A stretch of 64,000 nucleotides of DNA. Origin: Punctularia strigosozonata HHB-11173 SS5. Lineage: Eukaryota > Basidiomycota > Agaricomycetes > Corticiales > Punctulariaceae. The stretch is taken from assembly GCF_000264995.1 (NCBI RefSeq), contig NW_006767433.1:4136967-4200966 (forward strand), in the 5' to 3' direction. Both the position numbers and the translations under genes were made by a program. Positions within the stretch are counted from its first letter, which is position 1. Each line of letters opens with the position of its first letter. The notes under the pieces are model-generated. The model made no database searches, was not told the origin of the DNA, and was given only the letters and a program-made list of their open reading frames with translations. Of this stretch, positions 46,101 through 56,331 are shown one piece after another.

Positions 46101-47398
46101 TCTTCCTCGGTGACCAGGAACTCGCATGGACCGACGTCGACACACATGTCGGCACTACCTTCGCGACCACTAGCCGGAACATACTGCAGCAGCACTACGT
46201 TCGCAAACGTTCCGATGCCAACACCATCGCCAACATCACATTCGCTGTGCGGGCCAAGATTGGTGATCTCCGTCCGACCGACGCGTTCAAGCTGTACATG
46301 GCACGGATTGATCCTCACCTCACCCACGCCTGCGAGATCGCGCTCGATATCGATCCTGTTCTCCTACGCATGCTTGAAGGCGTACAGTTCCGCTACCTTC
46401 GTCGGGCGCTCGGTCTCACGGCGCGCTCTCACACTGTTGTTCTTTTCACAGAGACAGGTCTCATGCCGCTCCGCCACCGCCGCCTCATACTGGCTCTACG
46501 CTATCTCGTTCACCTGTGCTCTCTTCCTGCGGACCACTATGCGTACTTGGCCCTGCAGCAGTCATTTGCCCTCGCACATGATGGTTCACCTTGTTGGGTA
46601 CTCGACCTCCGGTATGTCCTCAGCCGTTTGCCGGGCCCAAGTCACGGCGCGCACTCCCTGGAACAGCTCCGTGATCCCGAATACGTCCTCTCACTAATCA
46701 AAATCGTCGAGAATCAACTCGATGCGTGGCTCACCGACCGTATCGATACCTCACCTAAGCTAGAGCTCCTCCGAGGTCGCATGTACATTGGGAAGAAGGG
46801 CACGGTGACTTTCCCCGTTAGATGCAGACGAGCTTATCTGGATGTTCCGGTGCACGAGCACCGCATTAGCATCACCAAAATCATGACTTCCGACCACCTC
46901 CTCTCGGTAGAACGAATGCGTTGGTCAGAGCGTAACCGCCCCAAGGTCCCTCGACACTGGAGACTGTGCAGACTCTGCACAGACGAAATCGAAGACCCTG
47001 TCCATCTCCTTCTGTGCGACGCTTCCCCTGAACTGGCAGGATGTCGGTCCGCTTTCCTGGTGACCGTGTTTGGTATCCGCCCCGTGCTACGTCAGAAGTT
47101 CTCGCAACCTCGGGAGTTCATCATGTGGACAGCGGCAGATCAAGCATGTGTTCCGTACCTTGCTCAGTTCTTCCGCAACGCACTGCGTATCTTCGATGCT
47201 GTCGCACCGTATCGCCCTCCTGTAATGTCGATTCATTCTCCGCTCCACATCGGCCCACAGCCGCATGCCCCTGCATACCCGGTCCCCACAGAGTTGCCCA
47301 CGGGTGCCACCATTCGCGAGATTGACGACGGTGACGGGCTGGACAGCGAACTGGACAGCGAAGATGAACTCGATCCGATTGCTGAAGCAGAGGAGTAA
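43121..47398 (+). CDS. LINE ORF2: endonuclease, RNase H, reverse transcriptase
   Basis: The frame is open from 43121; the figures here count residues from 43145. The AP endonuclease lies at about 67-320: RIVAWNVNGW, ILQETWL, LLMGDLNAR, STVDLALMS and YSDHSRLVV. RNase H follows at about 382-518: VHIDGSC, TNNRAELYAV, RIVTDSEYAI and WVKGHSRHDANDAADALAKA, with all catalytic acids. The RT lies at about 750-1000. It has DLTNAFPRTD (motif A), GILAGDSASP (motif B) and FEQADDLKV (motif C, QADD instead of the usual F/YADD). A C-x2-C-x8-H-x3-C knuckle is at about 1275. RNase H ahead of RT is unusual. No AUG precedes the endonuclease, so translation must use frameshifting, re-initiation or a non-AUG start. 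Confidence 0.95.
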   Translation, partial: PCDPCTCTVSALCHVHCYLSHCVHVVEPSPRRCLCHPHTYPRYNDVLTDRREYTVPGRLCLFPNCTCIIRSPYNLRIVAWNVNGWLPIKWSWPEFLPLTSGDIIILQETWLRPRQEQALRVPSNFHAHAFSRPARDSFENPRGGVLVLIRDGVACKIRSDFSVPDIAVLELEHVIVIGAYLAPDGSPSIARASLPPEQHVWETVSYFALTGDKPVLLMGDLNARVAARQTSILHDLPHPGLPRTSRDEKVNSRGIRLLQQASEADMAILNGSSIDIHDEAQFTCFQGRGDSTVDLALMSRSGTRLIHSLAVQHAGEYSDHSRLVVTIANATSIPTLYPTPSRGTGVSLTLPPQVDARPSPLDQVLEETKSSVPSPEAAVHALYGPLHFNTMPITVHIDGSCVKTPYASAGAGVFWARGAAKNVSARVPGKQTNNRAELYAVLLCLLDSDPLRNLRIVTDSEYAIRLCCYGAPKAAERGWDNDLMLQDVVALLRARLARTHFVWVKGHSRHDANDAADALAKAGTSLPPVGDYQRIAMPNWPTPALLGLDDSRTIDLPKVYTELLPVPKPKPGIPSQVPLHDASIDESALRPPVRPAHRGRLKARREKADNLRRLIQAAKESSGRYWKVMFELVADPVHVPPPVHISQLRDVFEARMNPDPIPDPSFDHLHHELNRLLVACMPERTQDRTLGQHFSRLFETGDVEWLKKRLHDKGARGAAGVDDASYGDLMAIPNAQLLYLYNECISHNNAPKQWMVTLLVGVLKRGKPRADADSYRIIGLECCLLKGLTLLIERRIRTWAAELNIIPRSQNGFRPGYRTNNNAFIFRSMVEACRAKGQTLYVAVMDLTNAFPRTDHDTLWSKLYRMGASGPLIDWLRMLYSSMRYSVRLGKQYSELFRSHVGILAGDSASPMLWILYMADLAIPEHNDDVVLAGERVSHFEQADDLKVTSTSLSGVQAKINTVVAWCARNLMIVNHIKSHMMAFGPLPLHIPRIFLGDQELAWTDVDTHVGTTFATTSRNILQQHYVRKRSDANTIANITFAVRAKIGDLRPTDAFKLYMARIDPHLTHACEIALDIDPVLLRMLEGVQFRYLRRALGLTARSHTVVLFTETGLMPLRHRRLILALRYLVHLCSLPADHYAYLALQQSFALAHDGSPCWVLDLRYVLSRLPGPSHGAHSLEQLRDPEYVLSLIKIVENQLDAWLTDRIDTSPKLELLRGRMYIGKKGTVTFPVRCRRAYLDVPVHEHRISITKIMTSDHLLSVERMRWSERNRPKVPRHWRLCRLCTDEIEDPVHLLLCDASPELAGCRSAFLVTVFGIRPVLRQKFSQPREFIMWTAADQACVPYLAQFFRNALRIFDAVAPYRPPVMSIHSPLHIGPQPHAPAYPVPTELPTGATIREIDDGDGLDSELDSEDELDPIAEAEE

Positions 47399-47673
47399 CG
47401 TGGAACTCGTCTTGCGTCTCATGTATTTAGCTACTGTCAGCCTAATGCCTTCTCGTCGACTACGAACCACGCGTCCTGTGTCTTTGAATACCGTACACCG
47501 TCACACATACGCCCGGAGTCGGAGTGGGCGCGACACGGTTATCGGCTGTCCTCGAGCGCGGGGGTATTGCCTCTCCATGCCAATCCAAGACTGTTCCCGG
47601 ATGTTGTGTGCTGTCATGCCCGGGTGTGCCGTTTCGCTGCACGTCGTGCGGGGACGTTTCGTGTGATGCTTTT

Positions 47674-47730
47674 CCCCCCACCCCCATTTTGTTTTTCCCT
47701 ACAAGGGTTTTTTGCTGAGGGGTGGGTGGG
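47674..47730 (+). other. Conserved hairpin in the LINE 3' UTR
   Basis: The arms are CCCCCCACCCCC (47674-47685) and GGGGTGGGTGGG (47719-47730), followed by a T run. The same design recurs in the diverged copy at 181-225, where CCCCCACCCCGC pairs with GCGGGGTGGTCGGGG. It is a candidate for the structure that the RT recognises in priming. Confidence 0.6.
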
Positions 47731-47991
47731 TTTTTATTGCACTATCGGAAGCCCCTGTACTGACACGCGGCGACGGCTGAAGTGGGACGCCGCTGGGTAA
47801 TGTATTGCACATAGTAGCACATACATGTACCTAGTTTACATGCACCAGTGCTGAAGCGGCGTGTCGGCTGTAAAACAGCTCACGGGGGCCGTGGATTCAC
47901 TGTGTGCGCCAAGCCGTGCGTATTGACGTGCGGTGCGGCAACCGGTTGTTCCGCTATTGGGACCGCGCCGGAAATATACCTACCTACCTAC

Positions 47992-49478
47992 CTTACTTCG
48001 GGTCATTATTATTACAGGGTGGTCGCCGCTAAGAAAGCTCTGGCTGTTAACGGTAGCTCACTGCTGTGTATGACATACCGTTTCAACTCTCGTCGTCCAT
48101 TGGCGGCAGCGAGCCTCCATGCATGGCTTGATACGCTGTGGTCGAATTGGTCTCACGACACGGCGTAACCAAGATAGCACCATGTCAGATGCTCACAACG
48201 CTGTTGACTGGTACCCGGCATAATGCCGACTACCAAGGAGTACTTTGGCATTATGTGGACACGAGGCGACCATACATCGGATTATCTACCATACGCCAAT
48301 AGCGGTGTTATGCTCGCGTTCTTAGGCCCGACGGTTGCATCTGGCCCACCACCAAGGCAAACTCTGCCCCGCTTCCGCCGCGTGGGTTCAAGACCACTAT
48401 CCTCCACGTTTATCCGGTGATCTGCACGGCCGCAATTCAGGTCTACTCTCCTGAACATCCACATTCATGTTCATGTATTCCGAATGCACGATTGCATGCA
48501 TTGCTTGGAGCATGCGTTGACTGCTGGCCTTTCATCGATCAACGTTTATATCCCGTGCACCCTGAGAACACTCTTTCTCAACTCAAAAGGGATTTAGCTT
48601 CTTTGCTCTGCGTGCGACCATCCTGGAGGAATGGAGGGCAGGGGAATCTGTGCATGATCTACACGCGGATAACTGGCAAGTAGAATCTCTGGGGCGTCAT
48701 TGCGATATATATCTACCAGCGTACATCCGCGGTGACATTCCTTCAGATCGAAGGTCTCGGGGTTACGCCAAGCACTTGCGTCCATCCCAGCATGTGTACG
48801 TGCCAGGTCCCCTGTCACAGTGCCCCACCAGCATCTGGCCCCGGCTGCGAGCGACTGCGGTTATTTCGATTCCTTCGCTTCGAATTCTATGAAGCGCTCA
48901 TCACCGAGGCTTCCTTGATGAGTCTGTGTTCCGCGTTTCAGCGCCGACGTCGTCCTCGGTAAACTCATTTGCGAATTCGAGGAGAGCAGTTTACCGATTC
49001 TGCGTACTCTTTCGTAACTTGTGACAAGTAGGTATGTATAGTCAATCTGTGATGGAAATCTAGCTTGCAACGCCGTCGTGGGATGGATCGAGCGCGGTGG
49101 ACTTTGGCCGGTGCTTCTTCCGCATGCCCTTTTCTCAGGACGCCCAATATTAATGACCGTCGCGCCTCGCAAGTCCACATTTCACAGCCGAGCACGGCGC
49201 ATCACGGAGAACCTTTCGGTGCGTCCCAGAACGAACCACGGTTACCTCTTTGGGGCGCTCAAAACCGCCCATCCACCGCCCCCCTGGGAGGAGCGAATCA
49301 TTCGCCCCGTCGGCTAATTGATGCTGACTGGGACGTCGTTATATTCGGATGACTGCCGTCCCCTTCGTGTCACTCGGAGAGAACTCTTTAAAAGAGCAGC
49401 GCCTTCGCGCCCCGGCGCCCCCAGTCGAGTATCCCAAAGACCCGATCACCCTTGCGGCCGCCCATTATTATCTATACA
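47992..49478. other. Intergenic region right of the LINE, no gene recognised
   Basis: Short frames on both strands show no known motif. A 9-bp inverted repeat, CATAATGCC and GGCATTATG, lies at about 48220-48257. The last 100 bp form the hydrophobin 2 promoter and carry a TTTAAAAG motif near 49388. Confidence 0.45.
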
Positions 49479-50015
49479 ATGAAGCTTGGATTCGCCCTCT
49501 CTTTACTCTTTGCTATCGTGGCCACTGTCGCCGCTTCCGCGATCGGCGCCAACGCCGACCGGATGAAGCGCGGGCTCCCGCCTCTTGCGCCTCGCCAGCC
49601 ATACTCTGCCTCCCGCGTCTCCGGTGAGTGACACTTCTCACTGTAAGCGGAAGCTTCGCTGACATGCAACCAACTGCAGCGGCCAAGAGGGCATCACCGT
49701 CAGGGTCACCTTCGCAATGTAACACGGGCTCAATCCAATGCTGCAACTCCGTCACCAAGTCCGACGATCCTGGAGCCGCTGGTATCCTTGGTCTCCTTGG
49801 TATAGTCTTGAGCGCTGTCGAGGATATCGGTCTGGGCTGTTCACCGCTTTCGGCCGTCGGCCTTGGCGGTAACAGCTGCAGCGCTAGTCCTGTGTGCTGT
49901 GAGAACAACTCCTTCGTACGCGAATCGCTTCGAACAACAATATTTGCACACTGACGATCACTTTCAGAACGGATTGGTATCCATCGGCTGCGTGCCCATC
50001 AACATCAGCCTCTAG
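49479..50015 (+). CDS. Class I hydrophobin 2
   Basis: Join 49479..49623, 49680..49915, 49968..50015, giving 142 residues. The signal peptide is MKLGFALSLLFAIVATVAAS. The eight cysteines appear in PSQCNTGSIQCCNSV, GLGCSPLSAV, GNSCSASPVCCENNSF and SIGCVPINISL. The Leu/Gly/Ile loop between the third and fourth cysteines is shorter than in hydrophobin 1. The intron after NNSF (phase 0) has no counterpart in hydrophobin 1, while the first intron is shared. It is a secreted amphipathic coat protein. Confidence 0.96.
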
Positions 50016-50216
50016 ACACCTGTAGGGTCCGGGCGTTTACTGTCTTTTCGTGGCATAGACATGCTTTGCGAACGGTTTTTAGTTGAAGTAGAATATCATC
50101 GTCTAATTCTTATCGCTTCTGTCCTGTGTTTCGGAGATACGTGGCGCTTCGCGAAGGTGAAGCAAACGGATAGAGACGCAAAAAGCCGCATTGAAAACAT
50201 CAGAATGTGATTGTCG

Positions 50217-53200
50217 CTAAGGTCTAATGAACAACATTAGAAAATCGCGTTTCTTCCATGGGGAGATTGGAGTATATTGGTACGAGGAATCGTCTCGAAG
50301 CAAGATGTTGCTAAAGATAGCCGCTGTGGTCGGCAGGGAATCAGATTTTAGTACAATTTCAGAGCAAGCCACACCCCTCACCAAGTTCGTTCGCTCTGGC
50401 AGCGGGATCATCGCCCTGCTGGCTTATGAAGTGCAACAGGGATGTGACAGATATCCAGACCTAGAATACGTGAGAATATGTGCGCCGGGCCAACCTTTAT
50501 TACTCACGTTAACAGACGCGGCAGGAAGTTCACTCAAGCACTGTCGGTTCGTCAGCTAGAGAAGGCATCAGTGAGGTGAAAGACGTACATCGATTGCCAT
50601 ATCTCTATCGAGGATTTGGGCGCAGCGCTCGTGAAACTGCCACGGTATTACTGGCTCCGAGAGGGAGTCCAGCATCTGTTTTAAAGCCTCTCCAAAAGCG
50701 AGTATATGGGTGGTATCGGGGGTTTCGATATCAGGCATAAGAGGGAATTCGTCACCAGTATCGAGGCACTGAAAGGGTGATCAGAAGATACAAGGCGGCG
50801 TGGCGAGGGATGCCTACATCTCGAATAGACACGAGTATGTCTTCCGCCGTGTCCGATAGGAACAGCTTTTGCTGCGAGATGTGATGGGTCCAGCCGCTGT
50901 ACCATATCAGCGGTAAGAGCAACTTACCACATGCTCCTTATGATCCACTATCCACGATGCATGGTCCATGAGCCAATTGGCCAATCTCATGGGTTCGCGC
51001 GGTGCGTTGTTCGCCTTTTCCTCTGGAAGCAGATCCTTCGACTCCAGCGAACGGATTGGACCGGGAAGACGGGTGAGCGTCTTCAACGAGTTGCCAAAAC
51101 ACGTTCGCTCTGGATGCGACGAGTCAAAGGAAGTTCGCTTAGCGGAGAGACCACGAACCATACTCCCCGGTGAGGAGAACGAAGTGATCTTTGCCAAGCT
51201 CTGTATGTAAAATTAGGGTGCACGCCAGTTCAGGCGCCGTAGTCAATGATTCTGCCGTTGTCCTGTCAACACGACAGGTTATGGAAACCTCGCAGGTTTC
51301 TTCGGGAAGTAGGAGAGCCTAGTAGAGCATCTGATTAGTTGATCGCCAAAAATTGAAAATGTACGACGTCACTGCAAGAGGTTCGATTTTCAACCATTTC
51401 GGATCTGTTTCGAAACAAAACATGAAAAGACATTCTTCGTACGTGCTCGGTTACTGACGCAGTGATTCATGGGGGTCTGCTGCGACGAACCGGAAGGCGC
51501 AAGGTTGCTATACCGAATAGTCTCAGGTAGCGACAGTGGCAATTTCACAAGGCGTACCTTTCCTACATTCCGAACTTGTATTGATCTTGTCGCAGGTCTA
51601 TTGTATCTACTCGCGTCCCAAGCGTCATTCACAAACATGTTGCATATCGGACGAAATGAATGAGACCGACCTCACTTTGCCGAGGTCAACACTAGTCTCC
51701 GATACCTTCAACTTGGGCGGCTCCTCAAACTCTTCGAAGTCGTAAACCGTTTTGTATAGACGGCCCAGTACACGGTCGTAACCATCTGTTCGGTGATTAT
51801 CGCACTGAGCAAAGCTCCGTCTATCAGTACCGCGCAATTTTGGGGCAGCGGAGGCTGACTTTGATGATGAACTCCGCAGATACCGGTTTATGGTCGCTTT
51901 GACTTATCTCGGGATGACTCGCGTACGACAGTTGCTCGAAGCTAACGGTTGGCTCGACTATGGTCAAAATCCTGTCACACCACGCTGGTTTTCGCCTTGA
52001 AAGAACCTCAGCTACGTGTCTGCGAAGAAGGGACGGCTCGCATGCTTACTTCATGTCATAGCCCATCTTGTCTGTCATAACTCCTGGTGCGAACCGATAT
52101 GTGCTGTGAAAGTAGCAAGGAATGAGCAATTCTCCTCAAGAGATGAAATCTAGAATACACTCACGGTAAATGAGCAATCTGATGCTCCGAAAAGCCAACG
52201 AATGCCTTGCTCTTCGTTATGGCTATTTTCAGCTACGCACGGGAATTCAGTATTCATGCAGGCAGACACCTTCTGCGAGCCTGCGAACCTGATCAAATCT
52301 TTGTACCGAGTCCAAGTAAATATCTCTCGCAGCAGAACCTAGGATGTTTCGCAGGTCCTGGTCCGGTAAATCGATCCGATAGTTCAAATCTATGCTTTTC
52401 AAGTGTTAGCCATGACTTTGAGCATATTTTAACAATACATGCCTCCCTATGGGATGAGCACTTAGTTGAGGCGAGCAGTAGCCGATATATGCAGTGCTTG
52501 CTCACCATCCAGAACAGGCAATCGCTCTCAAATACGCTATATGCTTCTGTATATTGCGAGGAGCTCGGGTTCCAAGCACCGTTGAAGACAAGTCGACGAG
52601 ACAGGTCGTGAAAATCAGCATTCCGGCGGTCGACCATCTCGTCGAATGCAGCGAGATGTGCGTTCACGAAGGTCAGCACAGTCGGAACAGAGGTGCTGTC
52701 GCTCAAAAGCGGAGCCAGCGTGATCCGTACGGCAGTGGCGCCCTTGTTGCCCTTGCCATGAAGTCAATAAGTGATATCTTAGGTATCCCCGTAGCTCGAA
52801 TCCCTGACCATTAGACCCATGATACCGGCTCCTACGGAACAGGTCTTGACGTCAATCACCGACGGACGGAGACGTTTCTTAACCATAACGATGATTAGCA
52901 TCCCGACGAGCTGCTTTGAAGCTAGCTGCAACAAGCATCAGCGACTCATCTCTTGCATATGAACCTTCAGTTTGACCTTTTCGTACAGCTCTGCTTTCTC
53001 GCCAAGGCCAGCGAGAACAGCAGCGACCCACGAGTCTTCCCTCGTCGTGTCCGTCGCATATACCAGCGCTCCGGTCGACAGATCAAGTTCCTGAAAGCCG
53101 AGGACGAGGAAATCCGGATCACTTTCTTCCTCCTTGACCGGACTCGCGACAGCGACGGCATCGGTTTCTTCCTTTGCGAAATCTTCATTCGGAGGAGCGG

Positions 53201-54677
53201 CAACCGCTGTTTCCGTTTCGGACGAAAGTGACGACTTCTTGTCGTCCTCTGTGCCCGAACCGCTTTCTGTCGAGAATTGAGTACTTAGAGTATAGCGAAT
53301 TTGAGTGTCTTTTGTCCAGTAACATACGAGTCTCAGCACCGAGAACCTTATCCAGCCCCACATCAAGCGGGGACACGGTCGGCACAGGCGGCAGGAAACC
53401 CGACCCGACGCCCCTTCGCCCGCCGACCCAGCCAGCGAGGTCCTGCGAGGGCAGCTTGCCGTTCACGTTGAACGTTCCCAGGCGTAGTCTGTACGTCGTT
53501 CGACGCGACTCGGCATCCTGTTCTTGAGCGCATGCCTCCCGCGCCCGTGTGCGCAACCAATCTTCTCGGATGATGGCGATGTCTCCGGCGTCGTCGCCGG
53601 GGTCACCTGCACTAGCCTGTGGGCGTAGTCAGTCACACGATCCAGACGCCAGGGAAACGAAGAGCATGACTCGGATGCTTCTCTTCCGTAAAATGTCACG
53701 GAGAGGGTGCTCGGGTCATGAGAAGCATGCCGAGTGTCAGCTTACTTTGGATAAACGCGTGTGTAGAGGTTGCGTTACCACCCTAAGATCCGGCGGAGGT
53801 GATTTGGACGAGAAAGGTGGTGTCGCTGGATCGATTGGACGAGGAGATCGGGATGTAAGCAAGCAGGTGTTAAAGAGGGTTCGAAGAAGCGATGATTAGC
53901 TTTGGAACGCATTGTCTATCATATACGTAATGACGTACGTGAGTGCTGCCTCGCTGTGTATGGCGCGAGCCACGAGTATGTCGTTACGGCGGTTGACGTA
54001 GGAGCGGAATCTAACTTGGAGATTCAGCGGGTGCTATTCACACTGGGAATAAGAGACACATCGCAAGTTGTGTTGAGGTAAAGGGTGGTCACGGATATGG
54101 ACGAAGCCGATTGACAGAACGGATCGTTTACCCACCGGCAATTTCTTTCAGACGTTTATATTCGGCCAGGAGAGCGCGAAGTTGCGTTAGGTCATGCGTT
54201 AACAGGGTCAGAGGCGGCGATGAACCGTCCGGCGTTATTGTGACGAAGAGATCTACGAACGCGTGGTATCAGATGACCGCTCACGAATGCATGAACGAGA
54301 TCCCTCGCCCCGCGCTGTGCACACTGACCAGTTTTGGGCTGATTGAGAGTCGCCGAGGTCCCAAATCCAACCAATTGCTGACTCCCTTGGGCCATAGTGA
54401 TGGAGAACCGGCCAACAATGGGGAATACGTGCTCCACTGACACGACACGGGGTGCAAGCGTAGATCCGGTCGGAGGCTTGAGAACGAGAAATGCGCCTTG
54501 CTCATCCTCGCCAAAGTATTGGTGTGATATCACGGCAAGAACGCGCCTATCCTTGTCTTTCAAGTCGCCAGCAGGCGTCGGGGGAGACCCGTCATCGGAA
54601 GTGGGCGTCGCGTAGGCTTGCAGCGTCACTTTCAGCACCTCCGAGTCGCGCAAGACTTCGCGTGCGGCGTCCTCCAT
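50217..54677 (-). CDS. OCRL/INPP5B-like inositol polyphosphate 5-phosphatase with ASH-RhoGAP region
   Basis: The ATG at 54677 starts MEDAAREVLRDSEVLKVTLQ, a PH-like N-terminal region with VEHVFPIVGRFSITMAQ. The 5-phosphatase domain has LRLGTFNVNGKLPSQDL, DFLVLGFQELDLST, LTFVNAHLAAFDEMVDRRNA, LNYRIDLPDQDLRN, AFVGFSEHQIAHLP, KPAWCDRILTIV and QS-DHKPVSAEF. An ASH segment (IQVRNVGK, QPCAFRFVAADPHESLR) and a RhoGAP-like segment follow: PMRLANWLMDHASW, LDTGDEFPLMPD, EPVIPWQFHERCAQI, LLRDDSS and KKRDFLMLFI. The enzyme removes the 5-phosphate from PI(4,5)P2 and related lipids, in membrane traffic. OCRL-type RhoGAP domains usually lack the arginine finger. About fifteen short introns are inferred and I did not fix all of them. 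Confidence 0.92.
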
Positions 54678-55102
54678 GGTGATAAGCTTCAGGTTAGATG
54701 CGATTCTTTGCCAGTTCACAAATCCGAGGGCATGTTTGCAACGATCAAGTTATTATTGTCGGATCGAGTGCATTGACTGCAGTAGCTATAGTGACGTAAA
54801 CCCACGGCAAAGCGATGCTGGCAAACTCCGGACGTGGCCGGGGTCGAAGCTGGAATGCAACGAACGGACCCCGAGGAGCGCTGGGGTAGGCAATCGAGCT
54901 CGGGCGAATTCTCTGGAACGACCTCGCCAACGTCGCGCGACCGGACTCGGCTTCGCGACTGTCGCGCCACGACGGTAGCACGCACATACGGCGTAATAAA
55001 TGGGACGGTAAAACAAATCGAACCCCGTCGCTCATTCTCGGCATGACGAGACCATTTGGAGCGATTCACCTGACCGGTGGCATGCGACCAGTCTGAGTCC
55101 CG

Positions 55103-55111
55103 CATATAAAA
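55103..55111 (+). promoter_or_regulatory. TATA box of the HABP4-like gene
   Basis: CATATAAAA lies about 100 bp before the ATG at 55212, in a pyrimidine-rich setting that is typical of strongly expressed fungal genes. The region 54678-55211 is shared with the divergent phosphatase gene. Confidence 0.5.
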
Positions 55112-55211
55112 ACGGCAGCTCTCGCGGATTCCAAACCTTGTACTGAACAGCACTTCCATCCACCGTAACGACCACTCTCCGTCTCTGCCCAACGATTCCC
55201 CTCACACCAAC

Positions 55212-55757
55212 ATGACTCGCACCGAGAGGTCTGCATTCCCCCGCGCGGTTGCTAAGGATCGCCATGAGCCCAAGAACGGTATCGACAAGCACATCCCCAA
55301 GAACGGGACTGGCGGCCACAACTGGGGCAACCCAGCGAAGGAGTACGAGCTCGAGGCTCAGGCGTTCGAGGATGAGCAGCTCGAGTTCGACCCCGACGTG
55401 ATCCACCCGAAGAGCGGTGAGTAGCGCGCGTCATGCCCGATGATGTCATCGCGATACTTATCCACCTTGCAGGCGTTGAACGACGCGCTGAGCGTGCGTC
55501 CGTGTCCTCACTCTCTCAGGAGGAAAGGGACAACGCCGTCAAGTTCCGCAAGAATGCCCTCAAGGCCGATGGTATGTACTCTCACAAACGCAGCAATCGG
55601 ACGTGTCGCTCATGGTCGTAACTACCTATACTCAGGCATAGACCTTGGGTCCATCGCGCGGACGTCCGCAGCTGTCTCCACGTCCCCTCCGAACCAGTCG
55701 ATCCCCATTACCAATGACGCCGACACCTCCAAGCTGAAGCCCGATGAGCTTACCTGA
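55212..55757 (+). CDS. HABP4/Stm1-type (hyaluronan/mRNA-binding family) small protein
   Basis: Join 55212..55416, 55473..55571, 55636..55757, giving 141 residues. The N-terminal half reads MTRTERSAFPRAVAKDRHEP, then NGIDKHIPKNGTGGHNWGNP. The K-x-G-x-G-x-x-N-WG motif is the core of the HABP4/PAI-RBP1 and Stf2-like families, which bind RNA or ribosomes and, for yeast Stf2, protect against desiccation. The rest is acidic and polar (EDEQLEFDPDVIHP, SQEERDNAVKFRKNALK) and without hydrophobic core, so it is likely disordered. No signal peptide. The start is the first ATG after the TATA box. Confidence 0.82.
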
Positions 55758-56331
55758 ATAATCGATGTTGTCCTAATCAGAATCAAACAACGCATTAATG
55801 TACCATAGACCGCTATTGTATTTATAGTTAGCCAAATTGCCGATGCATAATCCGTGTGTCACGAACAGCTTGATCGTAAATTAAAGGGAGGAAATCTTCA
55901 ATATAGTGTATGGAGTGAGATGGATAGAACGAGTTTGCACTGCGTGGAGAGCAAGTATACCTCGGATCCCTCAGTGCACCGGAGTTCAGTCAGTGCACGA
56001 CCTTTGATTGATGATATTAGTAATACAGAGCAAATATATGCGCGGCGTGCGTATGCAAACATCGAAACACATGCAGGAAGTTATGAAGCATATATCGGGC
56101 GCGGAGGAGGAGGGGGAGAGAAAACCAGAAGCACACACAATGGTGGGAGAGGGGGAAGGGGAGATATGGAGATGAGGAGATATATGATACCACAGATCTA
56201 ATGGATGAATAAATAATAAGGAGGTCCGTAAGATAATAAGGAGAACAAACCGCCCGTCCGGTAAATGCAGGATGAGTTATACTCCATTTTCTTTTTGTTC
56301 CAGTGAGTTTCCAGGGGAGAATCACAAAAAA
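55758..56331. other. Intergenic space between convergent genes
   Basis: A purine-rich tract on the plus strand (about 56100-56190) lies in the 3' flank of the transcription-factor gene. Nothing else is recognised. Confidence 0.5.

Larger units (their letters stand above)
40795..47991 (+). mobile_element. Apparently intact LINE (APE-type non-LTR retrotransposon), about 7.2 kb
   Basis: The element has a structured 5' UTR, two long uninterrupted ORFs and a 3' UTR of about 590 bp. It ends in GGAAATATACC(TACC)n rather than poly(A). A candidate 8-bp target-site duplication, CTTACTTC, flanks it at 40787-40794 and 47992-47999. The right copy abuts the tail exactly. ORF2 carries an AP-type endonuclease, an RNase H and a reverse transcriptase. 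The absence of stops in 5.8 kb of coding sequence argues for recent insertion. The 5' boundary rests on the short duplication and is the weak point. Three shorter relatives lie at 1-497, 12968-13075 and 13115-13209. Confidence 0.88.

Noticed and set aside
8463-48228. The palindromic 11-mer GGCATAATGCC occurs three times (about 8463, 20711, 48222).
   Set aside because: Two of the three are coding and read Gly-Ile-Met-Pro in unrelated proteins, one on each strand. This looks like chance shared codons, not a control site.
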